Assembly: GCA_965153355.1 (NCBI GenBank)
Contig: OZ231128.1
Location: 14,942,001 to 15,006,000 of the forward strand
Direction of reading: 5' to 3'
Source: Flaccisagitta enflata
Lineage: Eukaryota; Chaetognatha; Sagittoidea; Aphragmophora
DNA: 64,000 nt
The notes under the pieces: generated by a model
Told to the model about the DNA's origin: nothing
Databases searched by the model: none
The model's input: the letters and a program-made list of their open reading frames with translations, nothing else
Shown here: positions 21,459 to 32,791 of the stretch, piece by piece
How positions within the stretch are numbered: the first letter of the stretch is position 1
How the letters are laid out: every line of letters starts with the position of its first letter
Program-made: the position numbers and the translations under genes

Positions 21459-21507
<49 letters not shown>
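20088..21507. repeat. Segmental tandem duplication, unit 2
   Basis: Second copy, about 1304 bases downstream of the first. Few substitutions in unique sequence. An additional CTT block with CTTGTGGAGAAATACTTTTC has been amplified (20996-21178), so it is longer. Confidence 0.9.
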
Positions 21508-21511
<4 letters not shown>

Positions 21512-21639
21512 TTCCCACCACTCTCTTTTTTCCTTGCTTAACCTGCTTTCTTTTTTCTCTCCCTCCTTATTCCAACAACGTTTGAAGTACTTGGTTTGTA
21601 CCTTATCTTTCTCCTTGATCTCTTTCCCTTGATCCTGGA

Positions 21640-21910
21640 TCACTAGACTTAAAGGGTTGGGACTAGTCTCGAAATAGCCCTTACTCAACTTGTAACCTGG
21701 CGTCTGACGAATGGACTTTGGTTCATGAGGTGGTGTCGTTATCACGTGCTCCACATATGAGACTCTTTACCACCTAACCCGTAAGCCCGTTTGTCTGTTT
21801 TTTTTTCTCGTCCATTTGTAAATAGCCTTTTCTCAACTTTTTACTTGAGGGCCTGACAAATGAACTTTGGTCGATAAAGCGGTATACGTAGTTATTAAGT
21901 TTTCCACGCG
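21640..21910. repeat. Diverged 100-bp tandem pair
   Basis: Two segments (about 21640-21770 and 21815-21910) share CTCAACTTGT..GCGTCTGACGAATG versus CTCAACTTTT..GGCCTGACAAATG and CTTTGGTTCATGAGG versus CTTTGGTCGATAAAG. Origin unknown. Confidence 0.5.
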
Positions 21911-22017
21911 TGAGACCGTTTGTTTGTTTTGAAATTTCATTCCCCTTTCCCCGTCCCCTATTGGTGACCTTGAATTATTTTGGTGAATTATTTTGGTGAC
22001 CTTGAATTATTTTTTTT

Positions 22018-22728
22018 GGACAGCGGCACCAAAGGGGTCGATAACCTATGCTTTCAATATGGGGAATTTTCAATATGGGGAATTTTCTTCTTTTCCTTCT
22101 TCTCCTTCTTATCCATCTCTCTCCCCCCCCCCAACACAAATCCTTTTCTCAAGAACCAAATCTCAGCCTTGAGGCCCAAATTCCATCCTCTAGGCCCAAA
22201 TTCCTGCCTCAAGGCCCAAGTTCCAGCCTTCAGGACCAAATCCGAGCTTTAAGGCCGTAATACTAGCCTCGAACACAAAATCCAGCCCTTGGACACAAGG
22301 CTAGGATTCCCTGCCCCAAGGCCTAAATATCATCCCAAAGGCCCAGATCCCAATCACTAGAAGGAGATAGAGAGGGAGAAAATTCCCCATATGAATGTTG
22401 AAACAACATTAGCCAGAATTCTCCAATGAACCAAGGATGAAAGCCTTGCAAGCTTTCAATGGTGTTTACTCTGGATTGCTCACAACTATTCTTTACTACT
22501 GACAAACAAAAAGCTCAACTGACAAAACTACCAGCTTGACTGCATACCTCATTAGTATAGGGTTTGACAGGCCTATACCATTTAGTATGCACAAAATATC
22601 TTTCAAAAGTTACATATGTGTGAAAGCATAGGTCATCGACCCCTTTGGAGCCACTGCCCTGCTCCCTCCCTCAACTTCAATCAAAACCTACTTGGGTAGG
22701 GCACGGGTAACGCTGACCATCTGACGTT
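22018..22728 (+). mobile_element. Family B element with inserted unique sequence
   Basis: Short arm (ACAGCGGCACCAAAGGGG), about 12 diverged 20-bp units around GCCTTGAGGCCCAAATTCC (22140-22350), about 200 unique bases, then an inverted arm (AAGCATAGGTCATCGACCCC, GGGTAACGCTGACCATCTG). Confidence 0.7.
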
Positions 22729-22779
22729 TATGTATTTGATTCGTGTTTCTCATGTTTGATTTGTGTCTCATGCCTGATT

Positions 22780-23310
22780 TGTTGGGATTATTTTAGTATC
22801 TCGACATTTTTCGCTATCATAATGAAAAGAGAGAAAGAACTGAAAAAACAAAATCGATCTTACGATTTTTTCCGGTCGGCGAGAGCCGCCTTTACTGGTA
22901 TCTCGACATTTTTCGCTATCATAATTTTCAAAGTTTTACAATTACATTCTGGTGGTCTTGTCCGGTAACTTGACGGCGTTTTTGGCCATCTTTGATTTGT
23001 GAACAAAACATTCACTAGTAGTCTGATATTCTTATCTAGTATCTTGCCTTTTTCGTCACCTTCGATTTGCTAACTTAACGGCATTTTTATTGTTGCCATC
23101 TTTGATTTCTGAAAATAAGTCAAGTATTCTGTTCTCATTTAGTATCTCAACGGCATTTTCCCCATCTTTGATTTGCATTTCTTAGATCACATGTGCCATT
23201 TGCTTGTTGGTCTTGTCTGGTTACTTGAGGGCGTTGTTAATAATCATTGTCACGTATTGTTAATAATCATTGTTACATATTCGCCATCTCTAATTCGTGA
23301 GCCCAACTTT
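22780..23310. repeat. Diverged roughly 95-bp tandem repeat
   Basis: AGTATCTCGACATTTTTCGC, TATCTTGCCTTTTTCGTCACC and TATCTCAACGGCATTTTCCCC begin successive units that include CATCTTTGATTTG. A 45-base family E end (22858-22903) sits in one unit. Confidence 0.6.
22858..22903 (+). mobile_element. Family E right-end fragment
   Basis: TTACGATTTTTTCCGGTCGG then CGAGAGCCGCCTTTACTGG, the same end as at 6020-6060 and 62305-62345. Confidence 0.7.
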
Positions 23311-23724
23311 GCCGTTCTGGTGGTTGACTGCGTTTGTCGTCGCTTCATTTATTATAGAAACCTCGTCTCATATTTACGATCTCTTTTTCGCGGAGATGAA
23401 AAGATTACGTGCCAAAAAAGCGTCATCATGATCATAAAACACGATCATGTTCACAATAGCAGCAGCTCCATTAGTGACATGAGCGACATTAGAGACATGA
23501 TATGATAGAATTACGTATCAGCAGCAGCAGAACCATTTGTGACATAAGCGACATACCAGAAAATTCATGTCTATGGATAAATCTCAGTATGAATTTATGC
23601 CTCGATACTATTTCTTTTACTGATTGATTATATAACTACTATGAATTGTTGAATCCCGCTCTAACAGACCCGCCAGTAACAGTATTCCGCCCATCATGAT
23701 GTTGATTCACGGTCCCCTCAATTT
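23311..23724. other. Unannotated sequence
   Basis: A short AGCAGCAGC-containing direct repeat around 23455-23555 (GCGACATTAGAGACATGATA and GACATAAGCGACATACC). Nothing else seen. Confidence 0.35.
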
Positions 23725-23822
23725 GTTAGTCGCCGACAAGCGACTCTAGAACCTGCTACGTCGTTTGCTATTCCGCTTCTGCCCACCTGTCCGCGAATGA
23801 AGGAGAGTACACGGCCTTGTTC
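23725..23822 (-). mobile_element. Short family A element, tag class GTCGCCGAC
   Basis: 98 bases: hairpin AGTCGCCGACAAGCGACT, almost no tetranucleotide tract, CTGCCCACCTGTCCGCGAA, then ACACGGCCTTGTT. Smallest complete copy in the window. Confidence 0.7.
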
Positions 23823-24231
23823 ACTTTTATTTCCCACATTGGGAAAATCAAGATTTGATCTTTCACTGATTATTTCTTATAGTTGGGTGTAACTGTATTG
23901 CTTTGAATATATACTACTACACCCCAAAAATTGCAAAACGAACATAATTACCATAAAATTGCATTTTTTGACCTAATCATTTGCCTTGTGATCGCCTTTG
24001 AGAGGTTTAATAGGATTGTTTTGAAGCTAAAGGGGGCTGATTTAAGGCTAGAAAGTTCTGCCTGGGGCCTGAGAGGGCTGTTTTGAAGCCCGAGTTAACT
24101 GAGACCTGGGAGGGCTTGGGTTGGGGACTGATGAATTAATGGACGAGCAAATGCACAAAGAAACAAAAAAGAGATTTCATGACATTCTCTGAAACGGCAA
24201 GAGACGTTTTCATGGGTAATGGTGTAAACGC
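23823..24231. other. Unannotated sequence with decayed minisatellite
   Basis: 23990-24130 has CCTGAGAGGGCTG-like units resembling the family C array, too diverged to bound. Confidence 0.35.
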
Positions 24232-24432
24232 CTCTTTTAGTGGCAAAAGCGCCAGATGGGCAACGGTGCCCGATGCCTTCAGATCATTGTATGACGGGAT
24301 TAAATGGTGAGAGGGGCAGCTGACATGGAGAGCCTAATAATCTTTGATGGGAAACACAAAATTCTACCATCAATGATTTATCTTCATATGTGTAAGCATA
24401 GGTCATCAGCCCCTATGGTGCCGCTTCCCAAA
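24232..24432 (+). mobile_element. Degenerate family B copy
   Basis: GTGGCAAAAGCGCCAGATGG and GCCCGATGCC at the left, AAGCATAGGTCATCAGCCCC at the right. Interior not recognisable. Confidence 0.5.
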
Positions 24433-24675
24433 AAGCATGTGAAGCAGGAAATTGTTGCATAGAAAGCTGATTAGATGAAATAAAATACAATTAGTGAGGA
24501 GCTCTTTGTGATTTTATCTCTTCATTTATGTTTTCTATGTCTCTGTTCTTAGCTTTGTTGCCATTTTCATCCTTCTCTTTCCAGTTTCCACCCAGTACTC
24601 AGTCATCTGTCTGTGTCTGTAATTCTCTCACTCCTTTTCAATCGGTCTGTGTCTCTGTCTCCACTTCTGTCTGTC

Positions 24676-24719
<44 letters not shown>

Positions 24720-24857
24720 AGTCTCTCTCTCTCTCTCTTGATTCCTCTTCCTATCTATCACATTCCGGAAGTACTAGTGTGAGCCTCTTTCTCTCGCCCT
24801 CACTTTTGGGCGGGTTTCCAGTAACGATAGAAATCGCGATCATTCCCAATAAATTTA

Positions 24858-25127
24858 GGGGGCGTTTCTAGTCGAAGACGATCGCGTTTTGAAAGGGCCA
24901 CTCGGTCGCTCGCTACGTTTGTTCATTCGCACCGCTCACTCGCTCCGCCTCGCTCCGCCTCGCTCCGCCTCACTCCGCTCGCTTTGCTTGCTCACTCCGT
25001 TCACGGGCTCGCTCACTCACTAGGCTCACTCCCTCATGGGACAGTTAAAATTCTTGAATATGTGTTCACGCTGTTATCGCGTTTCACGGGAACAAACGCG
25101 TTTTTGGCGCTCACTAGAAACACGCCC
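24858..25127. mobile_element. Family H MITE (PIF/Harbinger-like), TTA target duplication
   Basis: 270 bases flanked by TTA (24855-24857, 25128-25130), ends GGGGGCGTTTCTAGT and ACTAGAAACACGCCC. GGGCGTGTTTC termini with a 3-base TTA duplication fit Harbinger MITEs. The interior has CGCTCCGCCT and TCGCTCACTC repeats. Confidence 0.7.
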
Positions 25128-25164
25128 TTACTCACAGTGTGAACATATGTTTATAGATTACGCA

Positions 25165-25513
25165 TGTCAGAGTGCCGGAATTGGCCAAAATTGGCTTTCC
25201 CCCGCCATCATCTATTTCATTTGCTTAAATGCTATCAAATGAACCTTTGTAATTGTGCGACTTTCAAATCAATCAGGAACCATTGTCAGGGTGACCATGA
25301 AGTTTCCATAGAAATCTATGGCGGAAGCAAAATTTACATGATAAAAATATTGATTCTAATGCAAATTCAATACAAACTTCAACCGCACCCTAACGATGGT
25401 TCCCAATTGAATTGAAGGTTGAGCGACAGCTCGTTTGACAGGACTTCTGCAAAGGAAAAAGATGATGGCAGGGGGAAGCCGGGTTTCCCCTTTTTGGGCA
25501 CCCTGACATGCGT
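25165..25513. mobile_element. Family G MITE
   Basis: ACGCATGTCAGAGTGCC and GGGCACCCTGACATGCGT are inverted ends. The interior resembles 1570-1909 (GTGACCATGAAG, GCACCCTAACGATGGTT). Confidence 0.65.
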
Positions 25514-25680
25514 ATTTTAGATTCTTTGAACCCCCAAGGGAGTGAGCAAAGTAAGTGAGCAAGCCCAAGAATGGGGCGAGCATGTGCAGTGTATGAGCGA
25601 GTGAGGGATGTGAGCGAACGACAAAGCAAACGACCAATCAAACCCTGGTTCTGTATCAAAAGAAACGCGCCCTTAGTCTT
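25514..25680. mobile_element. Family H fragment, reverse
   Basis: GGGAGTGAGCAAAGTAAGTG, GAGCGAGTGAGGGATGTGAG and AAGAAACGCGCCCTTAG match the body and end of family H in reverse. Confidence 0.5.
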
Positions 25681-25759
25681 ATTCAGCCCGACCCATCAAT
25701 TATTTACAATGAGAGAGAAAGAGAAAGAGAAGATGGCGACATTTTGACTGTGCCACTGA

Positions 25760-26020
25760 GTGTTCCTACTCAATCTTTTATGCTTGACTGCTTTTCCGCC
25801 ACGTACCTTTGCTGTTTTCGTTGCTTTTGTCGTTTCTTTTGTTTCGGTTTTATTATCTCTGAATGCCGCTCATGCGTATACTGTATACTGTATACAGATA
25901 CGGTGGAATATTTCCTACTCGTTCAACTGTTCGTATGGCGAATATCTATGTGCGATACGGATCAAGTTGGAACGATTTACAAGCATTACTAATACTACCA
26001 AGTGTAATAGATCATTCACG
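25760..26020 (+). CDS. Candidate first exon with signal peptide
   Basis: ATG at 25760 opens a frame with a long hydrophobic leader ending SLNAAHA, then YTVYCIQIRWNISYSFNCSY, GEYLCAIRIKLERFTSITNT and TKCNRSF. Cysteine spacing and N-glycosylation sequons fit a secreted protein. The 3' boundary (a gtaacc near 26021) is a guess. Two other frames are also open, which lowers confidence. Confidence 0.33.
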
Positions 26021-26069
26021 TGTAACCAAGCAGGCGTGCTTTTTTTTCTTTCCTTCTGAGTAGCAAATT

Positions 26070-26765
26070 TTTTTCCCTTAAGCGCTTCCGACTTGTCTAT
26101 CATAGTCATTTCAAATAGGCTGGTTACTACAGGGAAAAAATCTGAGTTTACTATTACTTTAACCATTTTTGCTACATGATATTCAACTAGGAAGGAAACC
26201 AAGTTGTGGTCAATATTTGACAAAAATAAATGATCTTGCAAACAAACATTCATTCGCCCCCTTGAGCGATTTGAGGAGCTTATTTGCATATTGAAGTGGC
26301 AAGAATTTTCTCTGCATTTCACACTATCTTATGTCGTCTCAGATTTTTCAGTATGCAACCCAAATAAATGTTGCATCTCTAAGCTTGTAAAAGAAAATTC
26401 TTTTTTTCTCAGCTCATTTAAAATGCCTCTTGTTAAAGAAGGTGGAATAAGATTACTAAGAGTCTCAACCTCAAGTTTACTACTGATAATTTTTAGATTA
26501 CTTCGAAGCAAGTAGTTCCCTATCTTGAATAAAAACCTTCCGGATTACCTTCTGGGGGCATTTTTACGTGGCGGGGGACAAATCCCGCCAAAAAATAATG
26601 GGGTGATAGTTGATACTTGATAGGTGACAGGTTGGAATAGCTGAACCAATCCGTGAGGTGTAAAAGACTGAAGACGGTGTGCAAGTGAATTTGGGTGGAT
26701 GTTTACGCTATGTTAGAAGAAAAGCTAATCGTAGAAAATGAGATGAGCCATGTGCCTGATTCTAA
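26070..26765. other. Unannotated sequence
   Basis: ORFs of up to 135 codons occur on both strands but show no recognised motif or splice support. Confidence 0.3.
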
Positions 26766-26767
26766 AG

Positions 26768-27300
26768 CGCTTCCTCGCATTTTCAGAAGAGGTCATGTCA
26801 GTTGGTTGGTTAGTAGGTCGGTTGGTCGGTATCGCAAATGTTTGTATTGCACAAAACTGCTGATTCTGACGTTTCTCTTCATTCCTGTCATCTCTCGTGC
26901 TGTTCCACATTAATTCTTATTCTGTTGTTCATTCATACATTCTATCATTCATTCACTCACTCACTCATTCATTCATTCATTCATTCATTCATTCATTCAT
27001 TCATTCATTCATTCATTCATTCATTCATTCATTCATTCATCATTCTTTCATTCATTCATTTAATCATTCATTCATTCATTCATTCATTCATTCATTCATT
27101 CATTCATTCATTCATTCATTCATTCATTCAGTTATTTATTCATTCATTCAGTAATTCATTTATTCTTTTTTTCACTCATTCATTCATTCATTCATTCACT
27201 TATTCATTTATTCATCATCATTCATTCATTCTTTCATTCATTCAAAACGTTCATTCGCAAATTCCTATTCAGCACTAATTGGCCATAATTTGGCCTTGTC
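26768..27300 (-). mobile_element. Family A element with (CATT)n expansion
   Basis: CGCATTTTCAGAAGAGGTCA, GGTTGGTCGG tract, CTGATTCTGACG, (CATT)n 26935-27240, then TTCATTCGCAAATTC..ATTTGGCCTTGT. Co-linear with 62569-62874 and the reverse of 43484-43710. Confidence 0.75.
26935..27240. repeat. (CATT)n microsatellite
   Basis: About 300 bases with scattered interruptions. Its FIHSFIHS translation is spurious. Confidence 0.95.
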
Positions 27301-27536
27301 TCTATTTCTTCATCTTCTTCCTCTTTTTCATTTTTTTCTTCTTCTTCTGAGATCTTCGGAGAGGCGCCCATATCATTCCGAGTAGCGGCGCTACTCGCTA
27401 CTCCTTAAAAACCACGCCTGTAACCAAGCTTCGTTATTTCCCCTCATACGTGGTATTTTTTAGTTTAATCACATTTTTTTTTTGCATTTTCACTGAAATT
27501 TTTTTAGTATAGTCATGCTTGGATAAATTGCAACAG

Positions 27537-27676
27537 GATTCTCAAGCCTATTACTTGGCCAAAAATCAGAAAAACCTAGCAAAATCATAGATGAAATTGA
27601 AGCTCTTCAAAAGATGAAGAGATTGAGACCAAGTAGAGCAAATTTGTGGATGCATATAGATAGAATGCTGTTTTGA
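27537..27676 (+). CDS. Candidate coding segment (EIEALQKMKRLRPSRANLW)
   Basis: After gcaacag, two bases and 45 codons run to TGA, reading SEKPSKIIDEIEALQKMKRL then RPSRANLWMHIDRMLF. The composition is protein-like. No family recognised; it may be a decayed element ORF. Confidence 0.27.
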
Positions 27677-27679
27677 AGA

Positions 27680-28765
27680 GAAGGACTAAAAAATGGGGAG
27701 GGAAATTCATCATAATTGAGCATTTTTTCTATTGGTGTTATTTTTCTTCAAACCTTTGTTATTTCTAAACGAATGAAGCTACAATGACCAGCAACATAGC
27801 ATTTGAAAGATTTTTTGCAGAGCTTTCAAATGGTCATGAATATTTTACGGTTTGGGCCCTTAAATTGACCAAAACTAAAAGAACAAGAAGAGATTAACAT
27901 GCAATATCAGTGGTCTCTAAACTACTCTACTCTACCTAAACTACCTTATTAGCTTTGCAACGTTAATGTTGTGCAGAATCTTGATAAGTGTTGAAAATGG
28001 TGGCGAAATAACTAAATATTGATGCTAACCTGTCAAACAATATTCAATTGATACAGTTTGACCTATGAATTATCGCTTAATGATCAAATAAATATTCAGT
28101 TGCAATTTATTCAAGCAGGACAATGCAAGCTTGCAGGTCCTGCAAGCCCGCAAGCTTGGACTTGTTCAAATGTCAGCAAAGCACATCATTTATCACGCGG
28201 GTAGTGCTAAACTGTTATGGTCTGTGTTTCGCGGTGTTGCAATAAGTTTTGAGGACAAATTAAGGTCAAACCTGTCACTTTCAGATGGATGATGTTGACT
28301 TACATTAATCTTCTCTCCGCAGCTTCTCTCCTTTCAAGGCTCAAGATTTCTCATTTTAGACGGACGAGACTTGCTCTAACTAAAAGTCTATCTTTTTGTT
28401 GCGCACAAAAAAACTTTGTAATTTGCTACGTCGGTCGGTTGGTTGATCAGACGTTGTGTCGATCCATCCATCTATGCATCACTCTATCTTCCGAAATTTC
28501 AAGGTCTATTTAGCTGCGGGTGGGCAGGGACAGAAATTGCGGGTTCGCAGGTGCAGTGTTGTGGGTGGGCAAGGACTGTGAGTTGGATGGGCACTTTGGG
28601 CAGGGGCCAGAGTAGTGTAAGGCTAGCTAGATCTCTTCGAACTGAGAGGTGACTGATGCTGTGAAGGAGGAAATAATGAACGAATGACAGACTGCCTGTT
28701 ACAATCAATATTACATCTTGTACATCTTTTACATCTTTTCGAACCCATTGCAAATAACGAGCTCT
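27680..28765. other. Unannotated sequence
   Basis: Mostly AT-rich. 28500-28610 has GCGGGTGGGCAGGGACAG and similar phrases of the family A left arm, too degraded to bound. A CAAGCTTGCAGGTCCTGCAA palindromic patch lies at about 28127-28160. Confidence 0.35.
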
Positions 28766-28767
28766 TT

Positions 28768-28845
28768 ATTACGCTCTTTATAAGAGGCTTTGTCTGTCCG
28801 TTGGTGATGGTCCGTTAGTCACGCTCGAGTTGGACAGTGTGAAAT
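28768..28845 (-). mobile_element. Family A hairpin-side fragment
   Basis: CTCTTTATAAGAGGCTTTGT then CTGTCCGTTGGTGATGGTCC; the rest is replaced by (TG)n. Confidence 0.45.
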
Positions 28846-28848
28846 GAA

Positions 28849-29085
<237 letters not shown>

Positions 29086-29278
29086 CCAACCAGCAACAAC
29101 GATATTTCAACCTCGCGTTGCTTGTTGCCCTTGTTGTTTAAAATCCGGCTTCGTTTGAGCTCATCTGTAATGGATTACCGAAAGTCTAGCCCATCTCTTA
29201 ATTGTCATTGTGTCAGCGTGAATGAAAGCTTTTAGAGTCACCATTAGCATCAACATCACACTCGCCACAATTACTTCT

Positions 29279-29290
29279 TGTTGTTGTTGC

Positions 29291-29321
<31 letters not shown>

Positions 29322-29323
29322 GC

Positions 29324-29418
<95 letters not shown>
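29279..29418. repeat. (TTG)n microsatellite
   Basis: About 46 trinucleotides. Confidence 0.95.
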
Positions 29419-29420
<2 letters not shown>

Positions 29421-29454
29421 ACCTCTTGTCATAGCCGGTGCAGTAACCGTCGGC

Positions 29455-29760
29455 GTCAGCGTCAGAGTCAGCATAAGTGTCGCCATCAGCAGCGTCATGT
29501 CTGTCACTGTCATGTCACCGTCAGAGTCAGCATAAGTGTCGCCATCAGCAGCGTCATGTCTGTCACTGTCATGTCACCGTCAGAGTCAGCATAAGTGTCG
29601 CCATCACCAGCGTCATGTCTGTCACTGTCATGTCACCGTCAGAGTCAGCATAAGTGTCGCCATCACCAGCGTCATGTCTGTCACTGTCATGTCACCGTCA
29701 GAGTCAGCATAAGTGTCGCCATCACCAGCGTCATGTCTGTCACTATCACCGTTTATGTTT
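29455..29760. repeat. 59-bp minisatellite, about five copies
   Basis: GTCAGAGTCAGCATAAGTGT recurs at 29461, 29520, 29579, 29638 and 29697. A diverged GTCAGCGTCAGAGTCAGC block repeats again at 29785-29870. The period is not a multiple of three, so it is not a coding repeat. Confidence 0.9.
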
Positions 29761-30105
29761 AAGCATCTGCGACTGTAACCGTCGGCGTCAGCGTCAGAGT
29801 CAGCATCAGTGTCGCCATCAGCAGCGTCATGTCTGTCACTGTCACTGTTTATGTTTAAGCATCTGCGACTGCTTCATTTGAAACTTTCAGCGTTTGTGTC
29901 AAACAAAATTTCGTTTTTAGTAAATGTGTCATCATCGGCATGAGTCTCCAAGTCTTGCCTTCAGTACCTCATCGAGGTCAATGGGTTCAGTTCAATAAAC
30001 AAGACCAGTTTTTATATGACCAGGTTTTATGTAACATGACCTGAGTAAAAAATTAATCATGAAAGTTGGCAAAAATTTAAAAAAGGCATGTGCAAGTGAA
30101 AAATA

Positions 30106-30260
30106 AACAAGGCCGGATACACGGCAATCGAGTCGCGGACGGTTGGGCAGGAGCTGAAATGCGAAAACCGCTCGCAAATTGAGAAATGTTATATCTAGAC
30201 CGACGGACGGACGGATCGACACGGCAGAGTGTAGAGTCGCGTGCCCGCTACTAAAAAAAA
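30106..30260 (+). mobile_element. Family A element, tag GTCGCGGAC
   Basis: AACAAGGCCGGATACACGGC, tag GTCGCGGAC, GGACGGAC tract and hairpin GTCGCGTGCCCGCTAC. The hairpin arm has mutated away from the tag at two sites. Confidence 0.82.
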
Positions 30261-30405
30261 ACCCAAAGTATTATAAGTGAAAGACAGCAAAAAAAGTGAT
30301 GGGAGAGCAAGTCGTAAAAAAAGCTTGTAAAAAGTGAAGGAAAAGAAATATACAGGAAAAAGTAAAAGGCGAATAGAATGCCGATAAAAAGTGAAGGACG
30401 GTGCA

Positions 30406-30557
30406 AAACAAGGCCGGATACACGGCAATACAGTCGCGGACGGTTTGGCAGGAGCAGTAATGCGAAAACCAATCGCAATTCAGAAATGTGACGGACCGAC
30501 GGACGGACGGACCGACCGACACGGCAAGGTGTAGAGTCGCGTGTCCGCGACTAAAAA
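30406..30557 (+). mobile_element. Family A element, tag GTCGCGGAC
   Basis: Sister of the 30106 copy. Hairpin GTCGCGTGTCCGCGAC, whose 3' side GTCCGCGAC is the exact complement of the tag. Confidence 0.85.
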
Positions 30558-30560
30558 GTA

Positions 30561-30734
30561 CAGTTGAGCTTCAGTAGAGCGCAAGCCAAGGGACTGGGTA
30601 AAAACATGCTTTATAGTGAAGCTGCCTTATTGCCAACACAGAAATAACTACAAAATCGCTCATGGGACTGTAAGTTCGATGCCTTATAGGCGGGCATGCC
30701 TTATTAGCGGGTGCGCTCCAGCGGTGCTCCACTG
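30561..30734. mobile_element. pogo/Tigger-like MITE
   Basis: 174 bases between TA dinucleotides with inverted ends CAGTTGAGCTTCAGTAGAG and CCAGCGGTGCTCCACTG. CAGT..GAGC termini and TA duplication fit the pogo group. It abuts a family A copy. Confidence 0.6.
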
Positions 30735-30736
30735 TA

Positions 30737-31128
30737 GTTGTAATGAGTGTAAGATTGTAAAAAAGAAAGCAAATGAAAATTGACGAACGACATCAAACAA
30801 GACAAAAAATTAATGATAGCGAAAAAAAGATAGATCGTTGATAATTGTAATAGTAAGGATGGCAAAAACGGGATTGTGAAAAGTGATAGATGGCAAAAAA
30901 ATTGACTTTTCTTCTGGAGACAAAAAATGAAAAAGAAATACACGGGGCAGAGTGTAAGTAAATTGCGCAAGTCATTGTGAAAGTGGGTATTGTCATTGTC
31001 ATGCTATTCCTTTAACGGCACGGGAATAATTAATTTTGATTACGCAATCAATCGCGTTGCCCTCAGGCTGATGCTCCTTTAATCCTGCGATCCTGTCTTG
31101 TCAAGGAAGTATTTTTTCACACATTCTT
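30737..31128. other. Unannotated AT-rich sequence
   Basis: GTGAAAAGTGATAGATGGC-type phrases recur loosely. No gene seen. Confidence 0.3.
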
Positions 31129-31129
31129 T

Positions 31130-31700
31130 CTCCTTTTGGGCAGCGCCCCCAAAGGGGTCGATGACCTATGCTTCCATACATATGGGGAACAATCTTCTCC
31201 TCCTTCTTCTCCTTTTCCATACCCCCGGCTTCCAGTAGAAAATTGTGCCAAATTGTGCCAAATTCTGCCATATTCTGCTAAATTTTGCCTAATTCTGCCA
31301 AATTCTGCCAAATTCTGACAAATTCTACCAAATTCTACTAAATTCTGCCAAATTCTGACAAATTTGGCCTAATTCTGTCAAATTCCACTGATTTCTGTCA
31401 AATTCTATCAAATTCTGCCAAATTCTGTCAAATTATACCAAATTATGCCAAATTATGCCAAATTATGCCAAATCATGCCAAGTCATGCCAATTTCTGCAA
31501 ATTTCTGCCAATTTCTGCAAAATTCTGCAAAATGCTGCCATCCCCCCAGCTTCCTGGAGAAGGAGCCGGAGAAAATTCCTCATATGTCTGAAGGCATAGG
31601 TCATCAACCTGCTTGCCCCTGCACCCTCCCCAAACTTAATCACAAACTGCTCAAGCAAGGCAAGGGTACCCCTGACCATCTGAAGCTTTTGCAACTATGC
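31130..31700 (+). mobile_element. Family B element with about 30 decamers
   Basis: Short arm (TTTTGGGCAGCGCCCCCAAA, ATGACCTATGCTTCC), then the AAATTCTGCC decamer array (31235-31545), then the long arm (GAAGGCATAGGTCATCAACC, GGGTACCCCTGACCATCTG, AAGCTTTTGCAACTAT). Confidence 0.78.
31235..31545. repeat. Decamer AAATTCTGCC array
   Basis: About 30 copies at exactly 10-base spacing with single substitutions. Same unit as 6780-6930. Confidence 0.92.
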
Positions 31701-31819
31701 CTTCTTCTTCGTTTTCATTCCCTCTCCGTTTTCATCCTTGTCTCAAACGCTCGATTTTCATATCCTTCAACTTCCCTGCCCAAAGCAACGTCTCAGCTAA
31801 TATGTGCAAGGGTGCAAGA

Positions 31820-31825
31820 AGAGAG

Positions 31826-31916
<91 letters not shown>
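31820..31916. repeat. (GA)n microsatellite
   Basis: Near-pure tract. Confidence 0.95.
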
Positions 31917-31917
<1 letters not shown>

Positions 31918-32166
31918 GTGATTACACGGACAGGCAGTCAAACTAAGAGACGGACATACATATAAAGGCAGAGGGACAGACAGAGAGGCAAACAGACTTT
32001 TGATCTTGTGTTACTGGAGGATGTCATCCATCATTTTCTTCCGCGGGCAGAAAATGTTAGAATTGTTTTCATCCTCCAGAAAAAAGAAAGAAAGCGATGA
32101 AAAGTATAAAGAAATGTGTACATAGAAACAGAGAGGAACCAACAGAAAGAAAAAAATACCATCTTG

Positions 32167-32381
32167 CTCATGAATATACGGACACTTGAAAAGTAGCATC
32201 AACTTTGGAGAGGTGCTGCGCTTAAACAAATTGAGTTACTGACACCAGATTAGGCCCATTTCAAAGAGTTGTTTAAAAACTTTCAAATGCGACCAATCTG
32301 GAGTCAGTAACTTAATTTGCTTAGGCGCAGCACCTTTTTAAAGTTGATGCTCATTTTGAGGTGTCCATATATTTATGAGCT
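32167..32381. mobile_element. Family I foldback MITE
   Basis: Arms of about 95 bases: CATGAATATACGGACAC..AGCATCAACTTTGG..GGTGCTGCGC and the inverted GCGCAGCACC..AAAGTTGATGCT..GTGTCCATATATTTATG. Related copy at 40693-40845. Confidence 0.7.
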
Positions 32382-32791
32382 TGGTAGTACATGAAGAAAA
32401 AAGAAATGAAAAAAACGAGCTTGAGTCGCGTATGGTTGGGCAGCGCTACATATCATGCTCATACATGTAACACATACACTAGGGTATGATGAGAAATATC
32501 ACCCATGCTGTTCATGAAAAGGGAGCCATTCTATGTTAAGACCCACCCTTATAGTTTACTAATTTACTGTAATCATTTTGAATTTAGGCGGAAATTGCAA
32601 TTAAGAGCCTATTTTTGAAATATCGCCTGAGCCAAAAAATCTCCAAAAATCGCCAAAAATTGCCAAAAATTGCGGTTTTCAGTGTATCTTTTCCTTTTGA
32701 AAATCCAATCAAATTGAGATAAAAAAATCATTAAATTGCAGATTCTTATTCCGTTTTCAAAAAGAATAGTCATTAAATGTAAATTTAAGAT

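Noticed and set aside
26838-27278. 146-codon ORF with FIHSFIHS repeats
   Set aside because: (CATT)n microsatellite within a family A element.
29455-29760. Acidic repeat protein on the minus strand
   Set aside because: The period is 59 bases, which shifts frame each unit.
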